A DNA stretch of 64,000 nt from Parapedobacter pyrenivorans_A (GCF_041925275.1 NZ_JBHEUZ010000003.1:62001-126000); one strand, 5' to 3'. Counted from the first letter of the stretch, positions 27,725 through 36,038 are shown. Notes: generated by a model from the letters alone, not told the origin. Translations and numbers: made by a program.

Positions 27725-28090
27725 ATGATAACAAAGGACGAAATTTTAAATCTAGAGAACACACTTTACGAAGCCATCAAAAATAGGGATACGGAAGTAC
27801 TCGACAACCTATTGCATGCTGATTTGCTTTTTATAATTCCCAATGGTCAGACGATAACCAAAGAAATGGATCTGCAGACCTATCGTGAAGGGAATTTAAA
27901 AGTCGAGGAACTCATTCCCAAAGTAGAAGAACTGAATATCATAGCTGATCTGGCTGTCATTACTTTGCAGATGGAATTAAAAGGAAATTATAAGAATGAG
28001 CCTTTTGAAGCTAATTATAGATATATCCGTTTTTGGAAAAAGTTTCCTGAAGGTATAAAAGTAGTTGGTGGAAGCGGAATGGCTATTTAA
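27725..28090 (+). CDS. NTF2-like (DUF4440-type) protein
   Basis: 121 residues with the cone-like NTF2 fold pattern (LENTLYEAIKNRDTEVLDNL, then LLHADLLFIIPNGQ and a C-terminal strand FWKKFPEGIKVVGGSG). Binding role or small isomerase unknown. Similar in class to the gene at 30719 and to the C-terminal domain of the sigma factor at 29248. Confidence 0.8.
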   Translation: MITKDEILNLENTLYEAIKNRDTEVLDNLLHADLLFIIPNGQTITKEMDLQTYREGNLKVEELIPKVEELNIIADLAVITLQMELKGNYKNEPFEANYRYIRFWKKFPEGIKVVGGSGMAI

Positions 28091-28178
28091 TTAAAAGCCG
28101 ATAAAACAGTTAGAACTGGAATCGGCAAAATAGTGAATTTATAATAGAGATACGTTTATGTTTCTATTTGCACTTTAG

Positions 28179-29209
28179 ATGAATAAGATGAAAGAAAAGT
28201 TCCTCATAACCTTGATAATTACCTCAATCAGCTGGCAGTTTTGTACAGCCCAAATTAATTCCATCAATGAATACAACCGTATTGAATTAAATGGTGTCAG
28301 GCACAGCGTATTTATTAAAGGGGAAAATGCCCTGAACCCTGTTTTGCTCATATTGCACGGTGGCCCTGGGTTTTCTGATTTTTATTTTTGGCAAACACAC
28401 AATAAGGAACTGGAACAGCGCTTCACGGTGGTTACATACGACCAAAGGGGAACGGGTTTATCCTACAACGATACCCTGCCTCCCGGAAGCATCACTATTG
28501 AACAGCTGGAAGATGATGCGCTAAGTTTAATACATATTCTTAAAGAGCGTTTTAAGAAAGAGAAAATATATTTGGTTGGTTATTCTTTTGGTTCTATTAT
28601 GGCATGCATCTGATTCAAAAGTATCCATCGCTATTTCAGGCTTATATTGGCGTGGGACAGGTTACCAGTATGTATTTGAATGAAAAGGTTTCGCTCGATT
28701 ATTCAATTCAACAGGCCAGGTTAAAAAAAGACAGCGTAGCAATGGCTCAATTGCAAAAACTCCGTAAGCATTACCCGTCCCGCTCAAAAAATGAAATATC
28801 ACACCTGTATTTATCAAGAAAATGGCTCCGGCACTTTCATGGTGATTTTTGTGAAGGTACCAATGTTGGCCAGCTCTATAAAAATATGGATTCCTTTGCC
28901 ACGCGATATTACAAAGATAGCCTGATAGCTAAGGGACAAGCCTTCACAATGAATGCCATGTGGGATGAAGTAATGCAGGTAGATTTATTTAAAACGGTTC
29001 GGGAAGTAAAAGTCCCCGTTTACTTTATCGCAGGGCGGTGTGACTATAATACCCCCTCCACACTTGCTTATAAATTTTTCAGGAAACTAAAAGCGCCTCA
29101 AAAACAATTCATCTGGTTTGAAAACTCAGGGCATTATGCAGCTTTTGTAGAACCGGAAAAATTTAATAGGATTATGGTGCAGGAAGTTCTGGCCGATAAA
29201 GGAACATAA
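28179..29209 (+). pseudogene. Exported alpha/beta hydrolase, frameshifted
   Basis: Two frames, 28179-28613 and 28604-29209, together form one proline-iminopeptidase-like hydrolase: signal peptide, oxyanion HGGPG, YDQRGTG, nucleophile elbow GYSFGS and a C-terminal His in ENSGHYAAF. The shift is at 28601-28602, where ATGGCATG needs one more G to read SIMGMHLIQK. The first frame stops 12 bases later. A one-base sequencing error is possible; otherwise it is a recent inactivation, because all motifs remain. Confidence 0.85.
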
Positions 29210-29247
29210 AGCCTGAAATTTGCTAATATCAAAAATAGAATAAAAAG

Positions 29248-30096
29248 ATGGAGAAACATTATAATAAGTTATTGACCTATGCCTACAATATTGTCGGTTC
29301 TTATGAAGATGCGAAAGATCTGGTACAGGATGTACTGGAAAAATACATTACATTGGATAAATCGAGCATCCGCCACGAATCCAACTTTCTGATTAAAAGC
29401 ACGATTAATCATGCCATAAATTTTAAAACCCGCCAAAGTAAAAAAGAAGTTTTCGGCGAATGGCTCCCCGAACCTGTTTCTTTTGAAAATGCCGATGCAA
29501 AACTTATTAGGGACGAAACGGCAAGCTATACCATGCTCGTGCTGTTCGAGTACCTGAACCCAAAAGAAAGAGCGGCCTACATTTTGAAAGAGGGCTTCGA
29601 TTATTCGCATGCAGAGATAGCCGAACTGCTTGAAATAAGCACCGAAAATTCACGTCAGCTATTAAGCAGGGCCAACAAACAATTGAAAGACAGTAAATAC
29701 TCAAGTTATAGCCCACATTTGGGTCACTCATTTGAGACTGTAGGCAGGTACCAGAAAGCGTTGGCTCAGGCTGACATCGTGGAATTGCAGAACTTATTGG
29801 TAGACGACATAAAACTCAGTGCCGACGGAGGTACGAAGGTGCAGGTAGTGAGCGGTTCGGAAATAGGGAAAACAGCCACGGCCACTTTATTGGTTTATGT
29901 ACAGCAGCATTTTCTGATGGGAAAAACATATACCTTTCAATTTTTCAATCATCAACCTGCTATCTGCTTTTGGGAGCATGAAAAGCTCCATAACTGTCAT
30001 ATACTCCAATTAAGTGAAGATGGATTGATCCAGGAAATATATTCCATTGTAGACCCGGATAAGCTAAAAAATATTACCAAGCTGTCACATATTTAG
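29248..30096 (+). CDS. ECF41 (SigJ-like) sigma factor with C-terminal NTF2-like domain
   Basis: 282 residues. Region 2 (YNIVGSYEDAKDLVQDVLE), the ECF41 linker motif WLPEP, region 4 (LNPKERAAYILKEGFDYSHA, then helix-turn-helix IAELLEISTENSRQLLSRA), then a SnoaL/NTF2-like domain with the ECF41 marks DGG (SADGGTKVQ) and DPDKL near the end. In ECF41 factors this extension replaces a separate anti-sigma factor. Neighbours (AhpD-like, DoxX, oxidoreductases) match known ECF41 loci. It starts 38 bases after the hydrolase. A typical ECF41 promoter was not found before its own start. Confidence 0.92.
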   Translation: MEKHYNKLLTYAYNIVGSYEDAKDLVQDVLEKYITLDKSSIRHESNFLIKSTINHAINFKTRQSKKEVFGEWLPEPVSFENADAKLIRDETASYTMLVLFEYLNPKERAAYILKEGFDYSHAEIAELLEISTENSRQLLSRANKQLKDSKYSSYSPHLGHSFETVGRYQKALAQADIVELQNLLVDDIKLSADGGTKVQVVSGSEIGKTATATLLVYVQQHFLMGKTYTFQFFNHQPAICFWEHEKLHNCHILQLSEDGLIQEIYSIVDPDKLKNITKLSHI

Positions 30097-30109
30097 TACT
30101 CAAATGGTC
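30083..30109 (+). promoter_or_regulatory. Possible ECF41-type promoter, site 2
   Basis: TGTCACA (30083-30089), 16 bases, GGTC (30106-30109), overlapping the last codons of the sigma gene and ending 22 bases before the azoreductase start. It matches the ECF41 -35 element exactly and the -10 element in three of four bases, at the same spacing as site 1. Confidence 0.5.
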
Positions 30110-30131
30110 TTCCATAGAAATAGTAAAAAAG

Positions 30132-30716
30132 ATGAAGACATTATTGAGAATTGACAGTAGCTTACGTTTAAAAAACTCCTATTCCCGCAATGCGGGAGAC
30201 AATTTTGTACGGGCATGGAAAGAACTGAATCCGGAAGGGAGCATCAGTATACGGGAAGTAGGCACCTCCCACATTCCTCATCTTGAGCAGGAAGTACTTG
30301 AGAAATTTTATACTACCGGGGATACTTCAGACCGCCTAAAATTGTCTGACCAGTTGATAGCAGAACTATTCGGGTGTGATGAAATCCTTATCACAGTGCC
30401 TATGTATAATTTTGGCATACCCTCTTCGCTGAAAGCGTATTTCGACCTTGTGCTGCGGACAGGTAAAACTTTCAGATACGACGGGGAAAAGGCAATCGGA
30501 TTGCTTAAGAATAAAAAAGCATACGTTCTCTCCGCTATGGGGGAACTGGATTCAGCTTTGCCCAATCTAGTGGAAATGCATCTGCAGCAGATATTGAACT
30601 TTATTGGCATTAGGGAAATTTACTATTATTCATTGGACGGAACGGATGATAAAGAATCTGTCAAACAACAACTAAACCATCAAAAAGAATTATTTACGAA
30701 CATCTTAAACAAATAA
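30132..30716 (+). CDS. azoR: FMN-dependent NADH-azoreductase
   Basis: 194-residue flavodoxin-like protein of the AzoR/AcpD group: N-terminal RIDSSLRLKNSYSR phosphate loop, VPMYNFGIPSSLKAYFD and RTGKTFRYD. It reduces quinones and azo compounds with NADH. Second position after the ECF41 sigma gene, with a possible ECF41 promoter directly upstream. Confidence 0.92.
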   Translation: MKTLLRIDSSLRLKNSYSRNAGDNFVRAWKELNPEGSISIREVGTSHIPHLEQEVLEKFYTTGDTSDRLKLSDQLIAELFGCDEILITVPMYNFGIPSSLKAYFDLVLRTGKTFRYDGEKAIGLLKNKKAYVLSAMGELDSALPNLVEMHLQQILNFIGIREIYYYSLDGTDDKESVKQQLNHQKELFTNILNK

Positions 30717-30718
30717 AA

Positions 30719-31075
30719 ATGGAACAGGCAGAAAAAGCAATCGAAGCATTTGTAAAAGCTGGCGACAATCGTGATGTAGCAGCATTGGAAAGTATCTTAC
30801 ATCCCGGCTTTCAGAATATACAGGACGGGTTTTTCGATGAGAACGGGATTTTTGTATTCTCGAAATCTGACTATATCGAACTCATCCGTACCAAGCGATT
30901 CGGAGGAAGCCCAAGGAGCTTGGTGATAAACAACATAAAGCAATCAGACCATATGGCTATTGCACACACGACGTTGGAAAGTGAGTTTCTTATCTTTCAT
31001 TCATTGATAATATGTATTCGGGATAATGAGCATTGGAAAATAATAAATAACACACCCACAATCCATATGAAGTAG
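30719..31075 (+). CDS. NTF2-like protein
   Basis: 118 residues with an NTF2/SnoaL-like pattern (IEAFVKAGDNRDVAALESIL; GIFVFSKSDYIELI). Starts two bases after the azoreductase stop, so translationally linked. Function not known; a stand-alone counterpart of the sigma factor's C-terminal domain. Terminator follows. Confidence 0.8.
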   Translation: MEQAEKAIEAFVKAGDNRDVAALESILHPGFQNIQDGFFDENGIFVFSKSDYIELIRTKRFGGSPRSLVINNIKQSDHMAIAHTTLESEFLIFHSLIICIRDNEHWKIINNTPTIHMK

Positions 31076-31083
31076 TTTTCAGT

Positions 31084-31108
31084 GATGGCTGAATTTTATT
31101 CAGCCATC
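31084..31108 (+). terminator. Terminator after the ECF41 operon
   Basis: GATGGCTGAA and TTCAGCCATC form a perfect 10-bp stem with a 5-base loop; only TT follows directly but the area is AT-rich. Marks the end of the redox cluster. Confidence 0.65.
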
Positions 31109-31230
31109 TTAAATCATCTTGAAGAATAATTTTTTTAATGCCTTATTTCTGCATTCTAAACAATTATTCTCCAACCAATAGGGAACCGTCTAAAATTATG
31201 CTAATGGGTTAACAAATACTAACGTAAGAG

Positions 31231-31247
31231 CGGAGCGGCACGCTCCG
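31231..31247. repeat. GC-rich hairpin upstream of rteC-like fragment
   Basis: CGGAGCG and CGCTCCG form a perfect 7-bp stem with a 3-base loop in an AT-rich stretch, 50 bases before the rteC-like start. Role unknown. Confidence 0.45.
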
Positions 31248-31296
31248 GTCGGAACTCAATAGGAGAATAAATGCGAGTAAATGGATAAATTTTACA

Positions 31297-31421
31297 ATGA
31301 TAAAGTTACACAAACTGGAAACAGTCATCAATGACTTCGAGATTGAAGCCGATTGTTCCATACAACGGATAGAAACCGTTATACACCATATTCTTGAATG
31401 CCTGTCCGAAATGAAAGGGTA
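31297..31421 (+). pseudogene. rteC-like N-terminal fragment
   Basis: The first 42 codons (KLETVINDFEIEADCSIQRI, then HHILECLSEMKGYC) resemble the N-terminus of RteC, the excision regulator of CTnDOT-type conjugative transposons. At about 31421 the sequence switches to the SMR gene on the other strand, so the rest of rteC is gone. The short match makes this a tentative call. Confidence 0.5.
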
Positions 31422-31632
31422 CTGCTCCAATTCCTGTCCAAACTGCATAAGCTGTTCCGATAGGCAACGCTTGTGTGGCTTTTATAAGTAGCCCCATACT
31501 TATACATAATGCCACTAAGAAGCCCCCATACCATAGATACATTTCATTTCCAGTTGTTTCTTTTGCTTTTCCTAAACAAAAAGCAAAGACTACTTCAAAT
31601 AGTCCTGCTACAATTAAAATAATCCAATTCAT
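31422..31632 (-). pseudogene. SMR-family (SugE-like) drug exporter, 3' part lost
   Basis: 70 residues of a small multidrug resistance transporter: start MNWIILIVAGLFEVVFAFCL with the essential Glu (FEVV), second helix (WYGGFLVALCISMGLLIKAT) and ALPIGTAYAVWTGIGAV. Family members have about 105 residues and four helices; here helix 3 is cut after GIGAV and 38 foreign codons (antisense to rteC) follow. Needs four helices, so it is inactive. Confidence 0.8.
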
Positions 31633-31674
31633 TTTTTTATGTTTCCATTATTTTGAGTTAAATCTTTTATCCTT

Positions 31675-32565
31675 TCACTTGGCAAATTTCTTTGTACCCG
31701 CCACGCAAAGGATTACGCCGATTGTAACGGCTAACATCCCAATGCTTACTTTCTCGTGAAGTAAATAAGCGGATAAAGCCAAACCAAAAAACGGCTGTAA
31801 TAACTGTAATTGCCCTACGGTTGCTGTTCCGCCCTGCGCCAAGCCATTATACCAAAAAATGAAAGCAATAAACATACTGAACAGCGATACATAAGCCAAG
31901 CTAATCCACGCTCCGGTACTAATTCCCTCAAACGATGTCGGCACATAGATAAATGAAAGCAATAGCATTACAGGCAATGACAATACCAATGCCCAAGAGA
32001 TGACCTGCCAACCACCTAATGTTTTGGTGAGTTTTGCCCCCTCTGCATAACCTAATCCGCAAAGAATGACTGCCCCAAGCATTAAAATATCGCCCATAGG
32101 CGAAGCTGTAAGACCTTGCGCCACTGCATAACCTATTACCAAAAGACTGCCTATAATAGAGAAAATCCAAAATATGGGTCGTGGGCGTTCGCCACCACGA
32201 ATGATGCCGAAAATAGCCGTTGCCACAGGCAATATACCTATAAAGACAATAGAATGAGCCGAAGTAACATATTGTAATGCCAATGCACTCAATAAAGGAA
32301 AGCCAACTACCACACCAAGAGCAACAATAGCCAATGGGAAGATTTGTTTTCGATTAGGACGTTTTTCTTTGAAAACCAACAAAGCAATAAGGGCAAGTAT
32401 TCCCGCAATAGAAGCTCTGGCGACTGTTAAGAACAGTGGATTAAATTCTAAAACGGCTACCCTTGTTGCAGGCAAAGACCCGCTAAACAATACCACGCCT
32501 ATAAAGCCATTTAACCAACCCTGTGTTGTATCTCCTTTTACTTTACTCATACTCAACTCTGACAT
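31675..32565 (-). CDS. EamA/DMT-family transporter
   Basis: 296 residues, ten predicted helices in two EamA repeats (for example FIGVVLFSGSLPATRVAVLE; TSAHSIVFIGILPVATAIFG; FSMFIAFIFWYNGLAQGGTA). Inner-membrane exporter of small metabolites. Divergent from a MocR-type regulator 92 bases away, which probably controls it. Confidence 0.93.
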   Translation of the reverse strand: MSELSMSKVKGDTTQGWLNGFIGVVLFSGSLPATRVAVLEFNPLFLTVARASIAGILALIALLVFKEKRPNRKQIFPLAIVALGVVVGFPLLSALALQYVTSAHSIVFIGILPVATAIFGIIRGGERPRPIFWIFSIIGSLLVIGYAVAQGLTASPMGDILMLGAVILCGLGYAEGAKLTKTLGGWQVISWALVLSLPVMLLLSFIYVPTSFEGISTGAWISLAYVSLFSMFIAFIFWYNGLAQGGTATVGQLQLLQPFFGLALSAYLLHEKVSIGMLAVTIGVILCVAGTKKFAK

Positions 32566-32608
32566 TGTATCCTATTTTGGTGCAAAATTCGGCAAATAAT
32601 ACGAATAA

Positions 32609-32653
32609 ACACAGTCACAGTTTTTGATATTCCAATAGACACAGTTAAATTTG
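32609..32653 (+). promoter_or_regulatory. MocR promoter with two direct-repeat operator candidates
   Basis: TTTG (32623-32626), 19 bases, TAAATTTG (32646-32653) make a strong Bacteroidota promoter whose expected start lies at or next to the ATG at 32658. ACACAGT occurs at 32609-32615 and 32639-32645, exactly 30 bases apart, once upstream of and once between the promoter elements. MocR/GabR regulators are known to bind direct repeats. Confidence 0.6.
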
Positions 32654-32657
32654 TATT

Positions 32658-34073
32658 ATGAAAAAGGATTTTCTATACAATGAGATTGCAGGGAACATTG
32701 CCGACAAAATCAAAACAGGTGTGTTGAAAACTGGGGAACGTTTACCGTCTGTAAGAATGTTGAGCAAGGAACACGGAATAAGTGTCAATACCGCTAAAAG
32801 GGTTTTTCTCGAACTCGAAGCCCAATCATTAGTACAATCAAAACCACAATCGGGTTATTTTGTAAGTCCGTTAAATTATTTGAAACTTCCACTACCCGAA
32901 GCAAGCAAACCTCTACCTGTGGCTAATAACACTGAACCTAAAGAATTGATAAGTGGCGTTTATTCCACAATGGGACGTAGTGATTTAACGCTTTTTTCTA
33001 TTGGCGTTCCCTCTGGTAACCTTTTACCATTGGCAAAGCTGAAAAAAGAAATTGTGCTTGCCACAAGGGAACTGAAAGAGGGCGGAACGGAATACGAACC
33101 TTTACAGGGTAATGTGAAACTCCGCAGAATGGTATCAGTCCGTTCATTGGCTTGGGAAGGGCATTTAAAAGAATGTGATGTGGTAACGACTAATGGTTGT
33201 ATGAACGCTTTGGCACTGTGCCTTATGGCATTAACCAAACCGGGCGACACCATAGCTTTGGAAAGCCCCTGTTATCCGGGCATTCTGCAACTTGCTGTTA
33301 GTTTAGGATTGAAAGTATTGGAAGTGGCTACCCACCCCGTTAGCGGAATAGATATTGATGCACTGAAAAAATTGTTACCTAAAATAAACGTTTGCCTTTT
33401 AGTTCCTAACTTCAATACCCCTTTGGGATATTGTACGCCTGATGAAAGCAAAAAAGAAATCGTATCGCTTTTGGCAAAGTATAATATTCCGTTAATTGAA
33501 GATGATACTTACGGTGATATTCATTTTGGTGCTGAACGTCCGAAATGCTGTAAGTCTTTTGATATGGACGGAAATGTTTTGTGGTGTGGCTCCGTATCAA
33601 AAACACTTGCACCGGGCTATCGTGTTGGTTGGATTGCTCCGGGCAAGTATAAAGACCAGATACTAAAATTGAAACTCATACATTCTTTATCCGCTACTGC
33701 TTTAATTCACGAAGCTGTTGGCAATTTCCTAATGACTGGCAGGTATGAAAATCATCTTCGGCATTTTCGTAAAACATTGCAGGAAAATTATCAGCACTAC
33801 GCCCTTGCCATTGCAGAACATTTCCCTCACAGAACTAAAATAAGCCGACCACAGGGCGGACTTGCTTTGTGGGTAGAATTTCCGAAAGAAATTGATACAA
33901 CAGAACTATATAATTATGCCCTAAAAAAGCATATAAGCATTGCACCGGGCAGAATGTTTACCCTGCAAAACCAATTTCATAACTGCATGCGTCTTTGCAT
34001 AGGTTTGCCGTGGACTGACGATTTAGGTCTAAAACTAAAAGAGCTTGGAAACCTTGCTAAGATGCTTGGATGA
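32658..34073 (+). CDS. MocR/PdxR-type regulator (GntR helix-turn-helix plus aminotransferase domain)
   Basis: 471 residues. N-terminal GntR winged helix (LKTGERLPSVRMLSKEHGIS, then NTAKRVFLELEAQ), then a fold-type I aminotransferase-like domain (YEPLQGNVKLRRMV; LIEDDTYGDIHFG; SVSKTLAPGYRVGW, whose Lys would bind PLP). Such proteins sense PLP or amino compounds and act on neighbouring genes. Divergent from the EamA exporter. Very short or absent 5' leader suggests leaderless translation. Confidence 0.93.
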   Translation: MKKDFLYNEIAGNIADKIKTGVLKTGERLPSVRMLSKEHGISVNTAKRVFLELEAQSLVQSKPQSGYFVSPLNYLKLPLPEASKPLPVANNTEPKELISGVYSTMGRSDLTLFSIGVPSGNLLPLAKLKKEIVLATRELKEGGTEYEPLQGNVKLRRMVSVRSLAWEGHLKECDVVTTNGCMNALALCLMALTKPGDTIALESPCYPGILQLAVSLGLKVLEVATHPVSGIDIDALKKLLPKINVCLLVPNFNTPLGYCTPDESKKEIVSLLAKYNIPLIEDDTYGDIHFGAERPKCCKSFDMDGNVLWCGSVSKTLAPGYRVGWIAPGKYKDQILKLKLIHSLSATALIHEAVGNFLMTGRYENHLRHFRKTLQENYQHYALAIAEHFPHRTKISRPQGGLALWVEFPKEIDTTELYNYALKKHISIAPGRMFTLQNQFHNCMRLCIGLPWTDDLGLKLKELGNLAKMLG

Positions 34074-34151
34074 TATATAATAAACCGTATCAGTAGGTTT
34101 TTAAACAATTTCTTATTTTACTCCTGCTGTATCAAATGTTGTAAATCGGGG

Positions 34152-34327
34152 TCATTTTTTAATACGTTCCATTTCGCTTTCGACAATCTGCAAAACATCC
34201 GCTTTTATCTGCCTGTAATTGGCTTCCATTACCTGTTTCATATTATCGTTGCCGTTTTCATCAGTAAAGGATAATATCTGCGGTACCTTTTTGTACGCTT
34301 TAGTTTCTCTATATTCAAATTGTGCTC
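34152..34327 (-). pseudogene. mobC C-terminal fragment
   Basis: Reads FTDENG ... MEANYRQIKADVLQIVESE, then MERIKK and a stop. It matches the end of the MobC protein at 2342-3808 (FTDENG ... NYRRIKDETVQIVLEELERI) but is not identical. A stop codon lies upstream in frame. It is the tail of a second mobilisation gene. Confidence 0.75.
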
Positions 34328-34378
34328 ATATAGACAGTCTTTTAAATTGGTTCAATGATCATAAATCTTCCAAAAAAG

Positions 34379-34410
34379 AGTTCGAGTTCTGTACCAACGG
34401 GTTCACAAAA
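34379..34410 (+). repeat. tRNA-3'-end-like direct repeat, left copy
   Basis: 32 bases from AGTTCGAGTT to GGTTCACAAAA match 38362-38393 with six substitutions, and about 15 more bases upstream are similar. GTTCGAGT and CGGGTTCAC also occur at the 3' end of tRNA-Lys (979 onward) but four bases closer together. Looks like a diverged attachment site. Confidence 0.55.
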
Positions 34411-34432
34411 GCCACTCAAGTGAGTGGCTTTT
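34407..34432 (+). terminator. Terminator hairpin next to the left repeat
   Basis: AAAAGCCACTC and GAGTGGCTTTT form a perfect 11-bp stem with a 4-base loop; a typical intrinsic terminator, often found just behind tRNA genes. Confidence 0.8.
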
Positions 34433-34439
34433 GTCGTTT

Positions 34440-34610
34440 TAGCTGGGATGAGAACAGAAGCGCAATCGCAGCGTCAAGCAGCTGTCATTTTTCCGGATTA
34501 GCATTGCTATCGATCAATTTGGCTTCCAGCGCGCGTGTCTACGCCTCGGTGTCGCCTTTCACGGCAAAGAAGTCATCAAGCCCCAAATGTCCGTCAATCG
34601 TCTTTTTCTA
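34440..34610 (-). other. Degenerate coding remnant between repeat and crp-like gene
   Basis: One minus-strand frame reads protein-like segments (GLDDFFAVKGDTEA, TRALEAKLIDSNANPEK, QLLDAAIALLF) separated by two stop codons, and base composition is GC-richer than its surroundings. I do not recognise the family. Together with the mobC fragment it fills the 570-base gene-free gap. Confidence 0.35.
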
Positions 34611-34643
34611 TTTTTGTAAGCAGATAACTGAAATTAAATATCA

Positions 34644-35216
34644 ATGCATCCATTCAGAAAGCATTTGGAAAAATTCATCAAAGTTGATGACAAGCTGTTT
34701 GATGAAATCATTAGCTATTTCAAAATAGAGGTCGTTAAGAAAAAAGAAAATCTTTTGGAAGAAGGACAATTGTGCAGACACCACTATTTTGTTTTGGAAG
34801 GACTGCTCCGCAAGTTTTATATAAACGAAAAAGGCACGGAACAAACCACAGAGTTTGCCATAGAAACCTGGTGGATTACCGACAATATAGCTTATGAACA
34901 TAAATTACCTACGGAATTTTATATACAAGCTGTAGAAAAATCACGGATACTTTATATTTCACAGGATAACCAGGAAAAATTAATGAAAGCATTTCCCGAA
35001 ATGGAACGCTATTTTCGTTTCGTTTATCAAAGGGCTTATGCTGCAGCACAAATGCGTATCAAATATCTCTTTTCGCTTTCGAAAGAAGAATTTTATTTTG
35101 AATTGCTTCGCAAGCATCCTGAATTTGTACAGCGTGTACCCCAATATCTCATCGCTTCTTTCTTGGGTTTCACGCCCGAATATTTAAGTGAAATCCGTAG
35201 GAGGATTGTTTCTTAA
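34644..35216 (+). CDS. Crp/Fnr-family regulator
   Basis: 190 residues. Cyclic-nucleotide-binding-like beta roll at residues 15-115 (EEGQLCRHHYFVLEGLLRKF; ITDNIAYEHKLP) and a C-terminal helix-turn-helix (VPQYLIASFLGFTPEYLSEI). No Fnr cysteine cluster. Common in Bacteroidota next to AhpD-like or SDR genes, which it probably controls here (AhpD-like gene 68 bases downstream). Confidence 0.9.
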   Translation: MHPFRKHLEKFIKVDDKLFDEIISYFKIEVVKKKENLLEEGQLCRHHYFVLEGLLRKFYINEKGTEQTTEFAIETWWITDNIAYEHKLPTEFYIQAVEKSRILYISQDNQEKLMKAFPEMERYFRFVYQRAYAAAQMRIKYLFSLSKEEFYFELLRKHPEFVQRVPQYLIASFLGFTPEYLSEIRRRIVS

Positions 35217-35284
35217 AGCAGTTTAAGTTTTTTCGCTTTAGCGTTTTTCAACTTTGCATTGAACAATTTTAAAAAAATAATAAA

Positions 35285-35737
35285 ATGCAAAAACGAGTAA
35301 ACATCAATTCGGCAGATCCCAATGCTTTAAAAGCAATGATGGGCTTGGAAACGTATCTTTCCCATATTTCTATTTCCAAAACACTAAAAGAACTCATCAA
35401 AATTCGGGCATCGCAAATCAACCGCTGTGCTTACTGCATTGATATGCATACCAAAGATGCCTTGAAAAATGGCGAAACCAATCAACGTATTTTTCTACTC
35501 AATGCGTGGAAAGAAGCAACCGAAATTTTTACGCATGAAGAAAGAGCCGTGCTGGCAATAACCGAAGAAATGACCCTAATTCGACAAAAAGGATTGACCG
35601 ATGAAACATACAAAAATGCCTTGCAGTTTTTTAGCGAAAACCAAATTGCTGAAATCATTATGGCGGTCATTACCATCAATGCGTGGAATAGGATTGCCAT
35701 CAGCGGACTTTTCCAACCCGGACAGGCATTCGCTTGA
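35285..35737 (+). CDS. AhpD-like carboxymuconolactone decarboxylase-family protein, second copy
   Basis: 150 residues, close to the protein at 26107: same CAYCIDMHTKDALKNGE redox motif with CxxC and His, and FLLNAWKEA. Both are single-domain AhpD-like proteins. The neighbour is a Crp-like regulator rather than the ECF41 factor. Second copy suggests either gene duplication or independent acquisition. Confidence 0.92.
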   Translation: MQKRVNINSADPNALKAMMGLETYLSHISISKTLKELIKIRASQINRCAYCIDMHTKDALKNGETNQRIFLLNAWKEATEIFTHEERAVLAITEEMTLIRQKGLTDETYKNALQFFSENQIAEIIMAVITINAWNRIAISGLFQPGQAFA

Positions 35738-35765
35738 AAAAGAAGTATAAAACCAAATCACAGGA

Positions 35766-36038
35766 TTAAACCCCTGTGATTTTTTTCCGGTGCAGTTTTC
35801 CCCATTCGGTTAAAGCAAGCATTACTTCCTGTAAAGTGTCGACGTGTTTGGTAATTTCGTATTTCACAGTTGGCGGAAAGGTATCGTAAACGGTTCGTTT
35901 TACCAAAAAGTTCGTTTCCAAATCTTTCAATTCTTTGGACAACATTTTATCACTGATCCCTTCTACCTCTCTGGCAATTTGCCGGAAACGCTTTGCTCCG
36001 CCCTTCAACGCCAACAATATCGGCAACTTCCAGCTTCC
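35766..36038 (-). pseudogene. HxlR-family regulator, N-terminus lost
   Basis: About 90 residues of an HxlR winged-helix regulator: GSWKLPILLALKGG, KRFRQIAREVEGISDKMLSK and the C-terminal EWGKLH. The N-terminal segment with the conserved Cys is missing; the frame runs into a short-chain dehydrogenase on the other strand at about 36040. Confidence 0.8.

Noticed and set aside
31209..31448. Minus-strand ORF across the rteC/SMR seam
   Set aside because: It is in part antisense to the rteC-like fragment and shows no family of its own.
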